From Patellaria atrata CBS 101060 (taxonomy: Eukaryota > Ascomycota > Dothideomycetes > Patellariales > Patellariaceae), in NCBI GenBank assembly GCA_010093705.1, contig MU006096.1, positions 235,558 to 299,557 of the forward strand: DNA of 64,000 bases, read 5' to 3'. Position numbers and translations under genes: made by a program. Shown here piece after piece: positions 48,439-60,049 of this stretch. The notes beneath the pieces are model-generated. The model searched no databases, had not been told where the DNA came from, and was given only the letters and a program-made list of their open reading frames with translations. Within the stretch, counting starts at the first letter, position 1. The number at the start of each line of letters is the position of its first letter.

Positions 48439-49542
48439 GATATAGTTTTACGGCATTAGAAAGGAGTTTTGGGTAGAAGTATAGGGGTGTGTGGCTGGTG
48501 TGTGGCTGGTGTGTGGGTATGGCGCGGTGCATTGGAGGCGTGCGAACGTGTGACATAGTAGTTGAATTAGTATATCCAGCCTGAACTATACAGAATAGTA
48601 TTGTCTGCTGAGAAGCCGAGTTATCAAGTAGCCATTGCGCGCACGGCCAGTGTCCAGCGACTAAGAAGTATCCTCTAGGACAAAGGAGGGGATACTGCAA
48701 TATTCCCACTACTAAAGCTTTTATTGGAATTAATTACCTTCATGGCCTCCTAATTTCTTTTTCGAACCGCTATCCGAGCTGTTCGTATTCGTGAATTTCT
48801 GTCACCTAAGCTTCATGATAATACTTCGTTCCAGTTCTAGTTGATAGCAGCCGTCGCAACTCAAACCTGTCCTCAACCAAGTATTTATTGTTTTACAACT
48901 TTGAGCAACTTATACCCGTACCAACTAAACTGCTAAGGTGTTCAGTAAGAATCATGATGGACCCGGAAAATCACCCGGTTTACGCTTCCACCCAAAATCC
49001 ACTATGCATTGACCCTTCGTTCCTTTCACGTCATCGTTCAAACCCTATTTTAACATCAGATCCTCTCATCACGATGAAGCGACACTCATGATCTATTTCC
49101 CGAGATTACTTATGATCTATATAGCACAGAAGGCCATATAAGATCAAGAGGCACATTGGGTACAGTAAATGAATATGTTTTTGGCGTTTTAGTTCTAAGC
49201 TAACTGGAAATGATCGCAATACTAATCTTCAACAATAAGAGAACAAATATGGGGTATAGAACACCAGGAATCCCTCAAATACAGAGATGAGATCTAACAC
49301 CTTAGTATATTGAATCAAATAAAGTGTCTCGCAAGTTCTCCCTGTGGCTGCTTTCTCCACCCCAACATGTTCCAAATCGAGTCATTCGTCTAAGAGTAGA
49401 ACAGGGGGTATTGAGCAACATCGACCTTTTCACCACTCTCCTGCTCTTGCTTCATAGGCGCCTGAAGATCATGCATTTGAAAATCCTCAGGTTCTCCTAT
49501 AGATCCACTATATTCCGTGGTTGCATGGACATCTGGTCTCGT
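48439..49542. other. Intergenic, 1.1 kb
   Basis: Lies between phosphoglycerate mutase and the decayed kinase gene. It contains an 11-base GT-rich tandem repeat at 48487-48517. Otherwise nothing is recognised. Confidence 0.4.
48487..48517. repeat. 11-base GT-rich tandem repeat
   Basis: The unit GTGTGTGGCTG occurs twice exactly and a third time in part. It lies about 50 bases after the mutase stop codon, in its likely 3' UTR. Confidence 0.6.
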
Positions 49543-51152
49543 CTAAGCGTTACGTAAGACTTTCGCAGTATGAGCGGTACCCCCTCCAGTGGATGCTGGA
49601 TGCTGTACAGGTACTTGTTCGTCCTGTCGCACCCAGGCGTGGCCAGGAAATATTTCGCACATCATACGTTCAATGGACGCGTCCGGAATGAATTCACGGA
49701 TCGGGGGCAAACCGGAGAGTAAAGAGATTTGCAATTCCGGAATGGTTTGTGGAATTGCAATTGGCTGTTGCGCTTGCACGGACTGTATCGGTGGAGCCGC
49801 CTTGGATTTTGCGCTTGTGTAAGCGGCGCCAATAGAGCTTGTAGAAATTGCCATGATGGAGATTGTAGCATCGGCGCTGGATACTCAGGGGGATTGTCCA
49901 TACGGTGATACAACCCTTGGCCGAGATGAAGAGCATTATCGTTAATGAGGGTTTGCATCTGTATTCTCTCTTGAGCTATTGCCGCCTGAAAAGGATATCC
50001 AGGCTGCATCAATGGCTGGATTTGAAAAGCAGGCCGCTGCACTGGTATTACCTGTCGAGTTTGGGGTATATAATGCTGCTGGGCAGGTTCAATCCTGGGG
50101 GTTGTCTGTGCAAAACCATGGTATGACTGAGGCATTGCCCAGACTGGGACTATTTGCGAACCCGTCCATACCCTTCTCGCCTCAACAACCTTTCCAAGAA
50201 ACTGCATGATATGTGGCCGACTACTTGGCTGTTGTACCAAACATAATTGCATGAGATTGTCTAAAGTAACACTGTACGTGGCTCTCCTTGATTCTCCTCG
50301 AACTGGTTCAGAGTACTCGCTAATTTTAAGAATCCACATAGTGGCTCTTGTACTATTCCGGACGGCCCAACGAGTTCCCACAGCCCGCATGTATTCGGCG
50401 GCATCGTAGGGCGTTACTTTCAATGCTAGGAAGTCTACCACGGCACCTAGCGCCCATAGGTCCGCTGATGTAGATGATTTAGGGAACTCTGGGGCTTGCC
50501 AGAATGGGGTCCCAACTCTCGAATCGTGTACGTCTTCTTGGTAGCCATGTCGGCCCGACAATCCTGCAATGCCCAAATCGGTGAGCTTAACCTGTGGGAA
50601 CGGTGAGGTAGAATCTCTCTTCAGTAAAATGTTCGCCGGTTTAATGTCACGGTGGACTATGGATACCCAGCTCCCATGGCCATAATTTTCAGTTCCATGT
50701 CCGGTCGCAAGGAAAGCAAGAGCAAGCGATACCGATTTTAGGACATGCCAAGTAAGTCCCTCCGGGAATTCGACACTGAAATTCTCATGAGACTTCTTAA
50801 GGTCTCGGAGATCTCCTATGTCGCAGTGCTCTAAGACCATGGAAGCAGCTGCAGGATGGGGCTGTTGCGGCTGCCAACCAAGCATGTGCATTACATGGCG
50901 ACAGCGCGCAGTTAGTTTAAGCATGCGCACTTCATGTGGGAGGATTTAGGAATTTGGCGTGTATTTGATCGTTTTAACGGCTACAGTGTCATTAGTATGA
51001 ATATTTCGGTATAAGTTTACAGGTCCCTCGGCGCCACGACCAAGGACACGGCTCGTCTCCATCACATAGTCTGTCGCTAAAGAGCCAACCGTCTGGATGA
51101 AAGTTGGTGGAAGGATATGTGGATCGTAAGTCTTTCGATCATATAGAGACAT
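49543..51152 (-). pseudogene. Protein-kinase-like gene interrupted by an in-frame stop
   Basis: From the ATG at 51152 the frame encodes a kinase N-lobe (glycine loop LGRGAEGPVNLY, lysine AVKTIK), reaches TAA at 50948-50946, then continues in the same frame through the rest of the domain. The C-lobe has IVHRDIKPANILL, the magnesium loop as DLG rather than DFG, and GTPFWQAPE. A Gln/Pro-rich tail follows (PQSYHGFAQTTPRIEPAQQH). Near 49,850-49,900 coding passes to another frame, ending at 49543 after WVRQDEQVPVQHP; a short intron of about 47 bases or an indel would explain this. No splice pair removing the TAA was found. Catalytic residues are otherwise present, so inactivation looks recent, or the TAA is a sequencing error. 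Confidence 0.68.
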
Positions 51153-52075
51153 TTTTCGTAGATAATGTTTTGATTTTCAAATATGAAGGAGTGCTGTTTT
51201 GAATACGATAGATATCAGGAGGTGGTATGGAACGAGTTCGAATGACCAAAGTAAGAATGCGTTTTGCTCTGGGTTCGAAGAATGTTAGACTGTGGAGGGA
51301 GAGTTTTGGAAATTAAAGTAAGAACGAGATTTATTTGTAATTCCGCAGATATGAGAGTTTTGCAGAGTTATGGCGACTCTTGAAGAGCGTGGAAATGGTG
51401 TTGATGTGCTTTGTGGACAGATTATGTAAGTACCCACTGGAAGTTAAACAATGTGATCAAGTGATGAGGATAGGGGTGAGGCGCAAGCGTGGATGTAAAC
51501 AATATAGATGCACCTGACCCACTATGGTGACTGCTATCTATCAACCTCCTGCATGAAGCATTAACATGCTAGAGCAAATTCTTGACTTATGTCACAAAAT
51601 TGCCTACTATTATGATCAGCTATGTCTAATGACACTGCTAATCAGGTGGTTCATGGGGGCAAAATACCGCTGGTTACAGATCCCATGTGGAGTTGATAAC
51701 TGACGTGAGGAGCATTGTCTCCAGCACCCGGTGAAATTCAAGCTGCAGATTATTAAGCAAGGAAATAGTGACAAATTTGAGATGTGAACTGATTAGGTGA
51801 CTATTTTTTGAGATAATAATAATCTATTTCAACCTAACTGGTCTCATAGCGGCGCCTTCGAAATATTCGTAACAATCCCATTAGTGTTTTTTGTTAACAA
51901 GAGGAATTGAGAGATATCTCTCCAAGAACACCAAACATACATTGCGAAATTTCATTTACTTGCTATTTTAGTACTCTGAAGCTCCTCCCGGGACCAGTTC
52001 TAGTTTGCAGAGCAGGTATTTGCATCCCTAGGGGTATCTCCGTACCCATATATATCCGAGGAACCATGGGACTAA
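51153..52075. other. Intergenic, 0.9 kb
   Basis: Upstream of the kinase-like gene and downstream of the ZZ-finger gene, both on the minus strand. No gene, repeat or RNA is seen. Confidence 0.4.
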
Positions 52076-53112
52076 CTAGCTCGTGAATCCCACTTGTCCA
52101 ATTAATGATTTGGTACGCGCATGAAAGTTACCTTCTACAGGAGGTTGTATGCTTCCTTGCATAGAAAGAGGGTATTGGGCACCTGTTATCAAGGGAGGCG
52201 CTTGAAGTCCAGGTGCCAGTGGACGAGGTGATTGACGAGGTACTTGCTGTTGGGCAGAGAGAGGCGCGTAGGTCGGACTCGTAATCCCTGAGAAACCTTC
52301 TCATCTAGGTAGTGATGGTGCAAAAATGATTTGAGGTCGAGCTGTTATATAAGGGGTATGATGTTGCGGTGGAGGGAAGGATGGCTGATCCTGGATCTGA
52401 TGAGGAAAGATTGGATTCGGTGTGGAGAGCATGGTTTCAGGGCGACACTATTTGAATCTCTTATGACCGAAGTTACTCTTTGGTAGACTTAGAGGGGTAG
52501 ACTTAATTTGCAAATTCGCGGAGGGGGAGACGAAGTTTTGATATTGGGACTCATAGAGTCCTTTGGATTGAAAGTCCTGCAAAGTATAGTTCTGCCCTTG
52601 AAGGTTGATTTGGCCAGTTTGTTGAGGACCAAGACAAGGTTGGTATGATGTATGTGCGGGGAGGTGACTAAAGGGAGGAATTTGGGTTTGCTGTTGAATA
52701 GAGAGTTGCATGGGCTGTTCGCGGAACTGCTGGGTGGGATACTGGGTGGGTTCTGGTTGCTGACCTGTCAAGGCTGTATTCCGATTACTTGTTCTAGTTG
52801 TTCGATGAAGATGAGCAAGAATTAGCATTTATACGTGGGAGAAGATACGAACGTGGTTATATTAATAATATTAAGATGATGGTCAGAGGCTTTCCCTATT
52901 TTTTCGCAATCACCACAGACATCATGATCGGGACACGATTCGCAATGCCATCTGATCCCTTTTAGGGGCATGGTATTGCACTCGTTACACCTCACACCTT
53001 GGTGAACATCTAGGGTTGCATGTTGCGACTGCCAAAACATAGTATTCATGGTGTTATTGCCGAATCCCACCACATCCATGGAGTTCATGTACCCGGGTAT
53101 ATATGCCGCCAT
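52076..53112 (-). pseudogene. ZZ zinc-finger, Gln/Pro-rich gene with two in-frame stops
   Basis: The ATG at 53112 starts a short N-terminus and a ZZ-type zinc finger (GVRCNECNTMPLKGIRWHC, CPDHDVCGDC, ASDHHLNI). A short intron (52834-52794, 41 bases) keeps frame into a Gln/Pro-rich region. TAG at 52450-52448 and TGA at 52303-52301 interrupt that frame, yet the same frame remains coding-like beyond each one (IFPHQIQDQPSFPPPQHH, then TYAPLSAQQQVPRQSPRP) to a final TAG at 52078-52076. No splice pair that removes both stops was found. It may be a decayed gene or may carry undetected introns. Confidence 0.6.
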
Positions 53113-54014
53113 ATTTGAATGGTGAGGGGCCTGTGAGAGACTCACAGATGATGACGATACGGAAAAAAAAGGGACAGAACGTAACACACGTTACTTTTCG
53201 CAACTGCTATGGTAAAGGAAGGAAGGGGGAAGAGGTTAAAGATGTAAGTCGACTGATATATCATCGTATGGCTCTGTAGGAAAAGGAATTCGTAGGATCT
53301 AATAGGTGGTTGGATGATCGAAACCCAGAAAGGACTTAACGTAAAGTAGGAAAGAAGAGAGGAAGGTTCAGCCAGCGGACAACCAAGCTTTTACACTCAT
53401 ACCATCGGTTCGTTCAGCCCTCGTACAATTGAGGTGCTCCCGCCCGTACTTGGGATTGAAAGGGTTGGAAAAAGACATTGCTGTAGACCCTAAGGTTATA
53501 GCAGGATTTCGGCAAAAGCTATATATCAGAAAATTCGGTCTGAAAGACTTCTGAAGCGCCTTTTCGTTCAGCCTCAGCTGCCTATTCTTAGACAGTTGGG
53601 ACTAGGAGAAGACCCGAGGTGACGTTGGAGGTTGTAGAGGAATTATTGAACAAACAGGACAAACATAGCCTGCCCGTCTGAATAATTGCGGGATAGCGGG
53701 GGATCTAGCTTCAGCTGCCTTGTGCCCTCATAGAGGCCTGGCCCCATCGCAATGAACTTACAACCCTCGATTATTCATATAATTCTTGTAAGCCGCTCTG
53801 ATCTTCTTTTGAGTACTGGTTCCAAAGCGATCCTCTTCTCCCTTCAGTCGGACTTCGTTCCTCATAGTCCCCACTTGCGCAGCTCACTTCTGTGTACAGA
53901 ACAAGCCACCAGACTTCATTACAGCCTTGCCGTACACCAAGAGGAATATTTGAAGCAGTTACCGATTTTACGTTCCTACACAGCAATACAATATCGACAC
54001 CGGTGTCAAACGCA
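53113..54014. other. Divergent intergenic region, ZZ gene / CaM kinase
   Basis: About 900 bases holding both promoters and 5' UTRs. The long frame at 53752-54117 overlaps the kinase start in another frame and is not supported. Confidence 0.4.
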
Positions 54015-55388
54015 ATGGCGAGTCGAAATGGCCAGCAGGGAGCGGCCCCTCAAGCGCAAGTACAGCCATGCCGCTATAAGACGGGAAAGACACTTGGAGC
54101 TGGTTCATATTCCGTAGTAAAGGAATGCGTACATATTGATACTGGGCGATACTACGCAGCCAAGGTGATCAATAAACGGCTAATGGCGGGCAGGGAGCAC
54201 ATGGTAAGCTTCTATCACTTTCGAGCGTTGATCGCGGTTTGCACTAAAGTTAGTTATAAAGGTACGAAATGAGATCGCAGTTCTGAAAAGAGTCTCGATG
54301 GGTCATCGAAATATCCTGACGTTGGTGGATTATTTTGAAACAATGAATAACTGTACGTAGAACTGTCGTTATCTGACAGCCTTCACTTACATGTCCCGCA
54401 GTATATCTCGTCACAGACCTCGCGCTCGGAGGTGAATTGTTCGACAGAATCTGTAGAAAAGGCAGTTACTATGAAAGTGATGCTGTGGATCTTATTCGGG
54501 CTACTCTATCAGCTGTAGCATACCTCCATGATCATGGGATTGTCCACCGTGACCTTAAGCCAGAGAATCTGCTCTTCAGAACCCCGGAAGACAACGCGGA
54601 CCTTCTGATCGCCGATTTTGGATTGTCGAGAATTATGGATGAGGAACAATTCCATGTCCTGACCACAACTTGCGGCACTCCAGGTTATATGGCCCCTGAA
54701 ATTTTTAAGAAGTCGGGTCATGGGAAACCAGTGTGCGTATCAATGTCCAATGAACCCACCCATTAATTAATAAGCTTTTAGTGATCTTTGGGCTATTGGA
54801 GTTATAACTTATTTCCTCCTATGTGGATATACACCCTTTGATCGCGACTCAAATCTTGAAGAGATGCAAGCTATCCTTGTCGCCGATTACTCATTTACGC
54901 CTCTTGAATACTGGCGTGGAGTCTCTCAAACAGCCAGGGAATTTATCAAACGCTGTCTGACAATCGATCCTCACCAGCGTATCACTGCACATGAAGCATT
55001 GTCACACCCTTGGATTGCCGATACTGCTCCGATTCAAGATGGAGAGGATCTACTCCCCGTTGTCAAGAAGAATTTTAATGCGAGAAAGACACTTCATGCT
55101 GCTATCGATACTATCCGGGCTATCAATCAACTTAGAGCCGGTGGGGGTGCAGCGATGATGGATGGAGCTTTAAGCAAAGATCCTGGCCGGGCGATGGGTG
55201 CTGGACTAATAGGAGCGGCGCAACAAGCAAGAGGCATTAGGAACAATGTCCCCCAGCCGGAAGAAGAAGGATCGGACCCGATGGAGATCGACAGCCGTGG
55301 AAATGCCCGAGGTCAAACGGAAGAGATGATTCATGAACAAGAGCGACGGATTCGGCAGACCCAAGAGCAGTTATGGAGTCAAAGATGA
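54015..55388 (+). CDS. Calcium/calmodulin-dependent protein kinase
   Basis: CAMK-group Ser/Thr kinase. Four exons, 54015-54203, 54262-54352, 54402-54732 and 54782-55388, join in frame to 405 residues, normal for fungal CMK1/CmkA. The glycine loop is LGAGSYSVVKE, the ATP lysine in AAKVINK, the catalytic loop HRDLKPENLLF, the magnesium loop ADFGLSR, and GTPGYMAPEIF closes the activation segment. VDLWAIGVITYFLLCGYTPF and ALSHPWI complete the domain. The C-terminal 110 residues (KKNFNARKTLHAAIDTIRAI) fit the autoinhibitory and calmodulin-binding region, followed by a Gln/Glu-rich helix. It appears fully intact, unlike its neighbours on the left. Confidence 0.92.
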
Positions 55389-56800
55389 CCTTAGAAATAT
55401 TGATATACCCTTTCTGTTATTTGCTTATATTTGTGGCAAGGGTAGGTCTGGTTATTTATTGGATGTGTTTGTGGATCTAATCGGACAAGTCTTCTTTTAT
55501 TGCTTATGTTAATGGCCATTTTTTTTATTCCACAGTTGTCTTCGGTCCTCCAACATTACGATCTCCAAGATTATCGGGTATACAAAGGTGGAACACTCCG
55601 GGGGCTCAATTATGTCTCATTTGTTTAAGTTTCTTAAGCCATACTCAAACCACTTCTCTCACACTTCAAAAATTCCTGAATATCCCTTGTCTAAATTGGA
55701 GAATTGGTCTCTGCCATTCTTTACCTTGCATCCAATCATCTTCAATAGTGAGCTTTAAAGATGGAAACTACTGTACCTACCCCACGGGTTCATTCCAGTT
55801 AGCCGCCCCGGTGCAAGATTAAATTCGCTGCGACTTCCCACACTAGGTTTTTTGGATAACTCTTACCCCTGGTAGGGGACGACCCGATCATCCTGATCAT
55901 GGATGTCGGTATGCCGCCACATATATGTTTGCAGATTTGTAAGCCTTAGATGGCGGCTGGTTAGGGAATCAAACTCCACGGAGTTTGTACCCTGCGGTAA
56001 AGACAATGAATTCAACCTTTCAATTAATGAATCGGTTCCCTATCGTGACGATCGTCCCTCCTGGACACCCTTTTTCATACTGTCTCCGACACCAGCACAC
56101 AGGAATTTGGGGATAGTACAGGGGCGCTTAACCGTACACATAGCCTAACCGTGTAAGCTCGCTTGATGAACGCTCATTCTTGAATGTCCTTTAGACGCTA
56201 CTTCAGATAAATTACGTGAGGATATGGAAGATTCGTAAGAGGGGGCCCATTCGAACGTTTAGACCATGTCACCTTTCGGTACTCCCAACTTAACAGCCTG
56301 CCAGTAGATGTTTAGTAAGTTTATGGAGGTGAAAGGTTACCAATCATTATGAGGAAAGAAATGAATTCTTTAATCTTATGTATTGTCTATATGTAGTTCC
56401 TATCAGCACTACTGAAGACTAGGATGTATTAAGAATGAATACAATGCTGGCAAACCAAAGCCCACCACCCATATAAGATAAATTAACAATGTAGAAAACC
56501 AGAACCTACACCGTCATATTTCCAATATGATCGCGCTACCAAAGGGATGTGATATAACAAGGAAATTATCGTAAGAGATCAAAGTTTCGAGACGACCACG
56601 GAAGTGACAATCGGTCTATGTTACTTGCGTATGTAGAGAAGGTATGGAGTAGGATGAACCCCAATACACATCTTCAACATACATGTTACACCACGTATGC
56701 CCATTTCCCGTAGGCCTTGCTCCATTACCGAATATGCATGAAGATCTACGTCCAAGACCGTATATCATATCGATGAAACCATAGTAAACGGTCCAAGTCG
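55389..56800. other. Intergenic, 1.4 kb
   Basis: No gene, repeat or RNA is recognised between the CaM kinase and the first F-box-like gene. Confidence 0.4.
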
Positions 56801-57526
56801 TCAATCATTGAGTTTGGGATGGTCTTTCAATGCGGTACGTGTCGAACGTTTCAGAAACAACTCTTGTTGTTGTGTAAGGCATCCGGTCTTATTGTTGCGA
56901 TCTATCACCTCCCAGTACACATATATTTCCTTCAAGTCCGGCAATTGGGTAACTATCTCCTTGAGGTATTCCATTTTGGCAAGCAGTTCCTCACAGCGGC
57001 CATCTTTACCCTTTGCTACGGTTTCTTTCTGATCATGAGTCGCTTTGCCGCTTATTGCGAAGTTGAAGGCACATCTAAGTGCAGTTGCAAACACTTTTGG
57101 TACTTTGAACGCCAGAGGGGATAACTCTATCGTCCTCGGAATGAAAATCTGAAGCCCTGCGCCGCTGTGTCGAAGGTTGAGATAACAACTGAGAAAGTGT
57201 TGGTTCACCAGAGCGACACAATGTCGCGTCTTGATTGAAATTGACCTTAAGCACCACGGGCAGGATCTTTCTGAACCATCTTCTATACAGCTTGGTCCTC
57301 GGTGCTTCGTCAAGTGATCCATGTATTCGATTTGGTTGATGGGTTTAAGCGAATCATCAGAGACTACATGTAGCAGTACTTCATAGAGGAGTTCATTTGG
57401 GAGTCGCATCAGATGGCACTTGCCGTCTGAGCGAGGCATTTCCGCGAGTGTGCGTCCACTGCGAATAACCGATGTTGGGAAGTATGGTGATGAGTCGAGA
57501 GATGGTTGATATGAGTGTCCAAACAT
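56801..57526 (-). CDS. F-box-like protein A
   Basis: Single open frame of 241 residues from the first ATG (MFGHSYQPSLDSS). The frame is open further upstream but without ATG. The F-box-like motif is MRLPNELLYEVLLHVVSDD, followed by CVALVNQHFLSCYLNL and a C-terminal LKEIVTQLPDLKEIYVYWEV. The same order of motifs occurs in the gene at 58037-58966, so the two are paralogues. F-box proteins recruit substrates to SCF ubiquitin ligases; the target is unknown. The C-terminus is shorter than in its paralogue. Confidence 0.62.
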   Translation of the reverse strand: MFGHSYQPSLDSSPYFPTSVIRSGRTLAEMPRSDGKCHLMRLPNELLYEVLLHVVSDDSLKPINQIEYMDHLTKHRGPSCIEDGSERSCPWCLRSISIKTRHCVALVNQHFLSCYLNLRHSGAGLQIFIPRTIELSPLAFKVPKVFATALRCAFNFAISGKATHDQKETVAKGKDGRCEELLAKMEYLKEIVTQLPDLKEIYVYWEVIDRNNKTGCLTQQQELFLKRSTRTALKDHPKLND

Positions 57527-58036
57527 CTTCCAGGAAAGGTCTGTGGCTTCGTATATCCTTTCTGGGGCCAAATCTCCCAATGGATGGTGCTAAGGTTGAT
57601 CAATGAGTTGTGTAGGAGTAGAAGGTGGTATAGAAGTAGAATGTGGTGTAGGAGTAGAGGGTTATATGAGCATTAAGAAAGGTAACTTAGTCACTTCCGG
57701 GCTTTTTAAATTGCGAAGATGAGGGTACACGTGCATATAGCAGGATGGTCAAATACTCAATTGTTACTGTACTGGGGTTGATCGACCCGATTCGAGTTAA
57801 GAATTGACATTTTGCCAAGGTCAAGGCAACACTACGTCTTTGCTACATTAGTTTAATATTCTATTAAATGGTAAAATTCATAAACCTATGTACGATAAGA
57901 CAAGACAATGTTTTCGGATGACGCTTCATATTGGTAATTTTAGTATCCTCAACTAATATATTGCGTACCTTCGAACAACCCTAATGTACAATGTTCCACT
58001 AATGACTTTGTCAAGATATCTAGCTCCCTTTAGTAA
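57527..58036. other. Intergenic between F-box-like paralogues
   Basis: Promoter region of F-box-like gene A and 3' region of gene B. It contains three 18-base tandem units at 57611-57664. Confidence 0.45.
57611..57664. repeat. Three imperfect 18-base tandem units
   Basis: TGTAGGAGTAGAAGGTGG, TATAGAAGTAGAATGTGG and TGTAGGAGTAGAGGGTTA follow one another directly. They lie about 85 bases upstream of the start codon of F-box-like gene A. Confidence 0.7.
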
Positions 58037-58966
58037 TCAGGGCTGCGGCGTAGTGTGGCTATAACGATCCAACTCTGATCCTCGACCGGAGTCAATTTGG
58101 TATCTCATTGGAGCCCAGAGCCTTCCTTGCTTCTTGAATGCGTAGACCATGGCAAGATTGTTTCTGAAGGTCTTAGCGATAGCGATGATCATCGAGTACA
58201 GCTGCGTTGGGGGGTTGTTGCAAACTCTTCGTCTTGCACTATATATCAAAGGGTGGGCCAGTTCACGGTCTGATACCTCTTCAAGGGTATTAATATGCCA
58301 GTTGACCCTGAGCTGCTTCAAGTTCGGAAGCTGATGTGACAAGTTCAGAACGTTAGTCATTTTGTTGTTAACATCCTGTTCCCAGTCTCGGGGACGGTGT
58401 GCAGTCCATAATCCTTCCATATGCAGGTCAAAAGTGTATGTATACGCTCTCATGTGTTCTGGTGGAATAGTCCAAACCGGGGCCTCCCTGTAAGTTGCAC
58501 TAACCCTGTGCGGAACGATGATTCGAATATGCACCTCCTTTTCTATGTGGTGCGAGTAGGCGCTGCTGAATCGCTTATTCACTAAAGCGACCAGGCGAGT
58601 CTCTGATGCAAGCATCAACTTCGGCTCACGGTTCTGAGCATTCATAAGTGGTTTATACTCGTCTGGGATAACCGGAAGTTGTGCCTCGCACACGACTTGT
58701 CCCATTATACGATCCAGGAGTTCGTTTGGTAGCTTGTCAAAAAGACATGTCCCATTAGCGGGAGGAACTTCCGAAATGTTATGCCTTTGGGGTGTTCCCT
58801 CTTGACCCAGAGCAGAGGGTCCATGGAATAGAACTCGAGGTGGGTTGGCATGTTGATCTTGAGACATGTCTTCGACGTTCAGCTCGCAAAGCTCAAGGTA
58901 AGTAGTAGCTCGTGTAATGACTTTTGTGTTTTTCTGCATACAAGGTGTAAATGAGGAGAGAAACAT
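58037..58966 (-). CDS. F-box-like protein B
   Basis: Single exon of 309 residues. Motifs in order are FDKLPNELLDRIMGQVVCE, RLVALVNKRFSSAYSHH, RIIVPHRVS, and LSHQLPNLKQLRVNWHIN. These match F-box-like protein A in order and spacing. A later Met (MSQDQHANPP) is an alternative start. Likely a substrate adaptor of an SCF complex, by family only. The paralogues are about 500 bases apart in the same orientation, which suggests tandem duplication. Confidence 0.65.
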   Translation of the reverse strand: MFLSSFTPCMQKNTKVITRATTYLELCELNVEDMSQDQHANPPRVLFHGPSALGQEGTPQRHNISEVPPANGTCLFDKLPNELLDRIMGQVVCEAQLPVIPDEYKPLMNAQNREPKLMLASETRLVALVNKRFSSAYSHHIEKEVHIRIIVPHRVSATYREAPVWTIPPEHMRAYTYTFDLHMEGLWTAHRPRDWEQDVNNKMTNVLNLSHQLPNLKQLRVNWHINTLEEVSDRELAHPLIYSARRRVCNNPPTQLYSMIIAIAKTFRNNLAMVYAFKKQGRLWAPMRYQIDSGRGSELDRYSHTTPQP

Positions 58967-59240
58967 GTTTATGGTAATCCAAATTTATATTTAAATCAGA
59001 AGGAGTGTTGTCCATCTAAAATTCTTGTGCTTGGTGAATACTGAAGTTTGGAATAAAGTTAAGGGTAATGTTAACATAGGAATTAGAGAAAGGGAAGAAG
59101 TGTATTGTGCTAACACGATCTGCCGCCAGACAGAAAATTCACTGTACATTATGTGGGATATAGAGAACCTTATATAAGCCCTCTAGTACCGCGACCTTGA
59201 ACTTCAAGCCACTGAGAAAGAGTCAAAATTTAAAAACAAT

Positions 59241-60049
59241 ATGGCAGAGAACAATCTTCAAATGATAGCTGGTTTCATGAGCCTCCTAACCGAGCTTCGG
59301 GTGATGGTTTTCGAGTACGCTATATGCGATACTGGTATAGCGAAGACGAAAGACGGAGAACTGTACTCAACGTATCCCAAAGGGTCTCTGAATCTACCTA
59401 GGAGTGATGCCTCCGAGTATAAATGGCAGCCAAGATCCCACGGGCATGATTCTGGTCAACAAGGAGCTCAGCCAGAACTATATCTGGTCTGCGTACAGGT
59501 TCGCAATGCCAAAGTTACGCATTGGATGGTTCCGAGGTAGTTCCTTCACGATGGGCCCGGATCGAGTGGTAGGGGGATTGACATCCTGCCATCTGAATTT
59601 AGGCATCCATACCTCTACATTATCTTCCGTGGGGATTAACCGGGACAGTGTGGAGACTATATCGAGATGATGTGAACTCAACTTCTCGCTTGTATTGGAA
59701 GGTTGCCCAGTATCTAACAACTCCACATCACGATCACTGCTGCAAGGGCTCCTTGCTTCGACACTTTAGCGCTTAGCTCGTACACGTACGATTATTCGTT
59801 ATGGCCACGGATAGAGACCGCTCTTTCATCCGCGAAGAACATCAAACACGTGCATATCGTGTATAGAACGAAATGGGACGATAAATTTGAGATGAGAACT
59901 GTGACGAAGAGGACGTACGAGTGGTCAGAAGTAGAGGAGTCCGGCAAATGTACCAAGAGACCTGTTCTGAGGCGTAGGATTGTCGACGGGTTGTTTCGAA
60001 ATCATGGGGTAGTTCCGAGCGGGAGCGAAAATAAGCAATGATCCAGTAC
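59241..60049 (+). pseudogene. Decayed 2EXR/F-box-like gene
   Basis: The frame opens at an ATG (MAENNLQMIAGFMSLLTELR) with the 2EXR-like motif LLTELRVMVFEYAI. Around base 59,400 homologous-looking sequence passes to another frame (QDPTGMILVNKELSQNYIWS), and again toward 59,850 (HIVYRTKWDDKFEMRTVTK). No intron pair was found that joins these. At least two frame changes make it likely a broken gene of the 2EXR/F-box-like class. It is on the opposite strand to its F-box-like neighbours. Confidence 0.5.

Noticed and set aside
49543-53112. One long ZZ-kinase fusion gene
   Set aside because: About 0.9 kb without coding signal separates them, and the kinase part has its own ATG in a typical N-terminal context.
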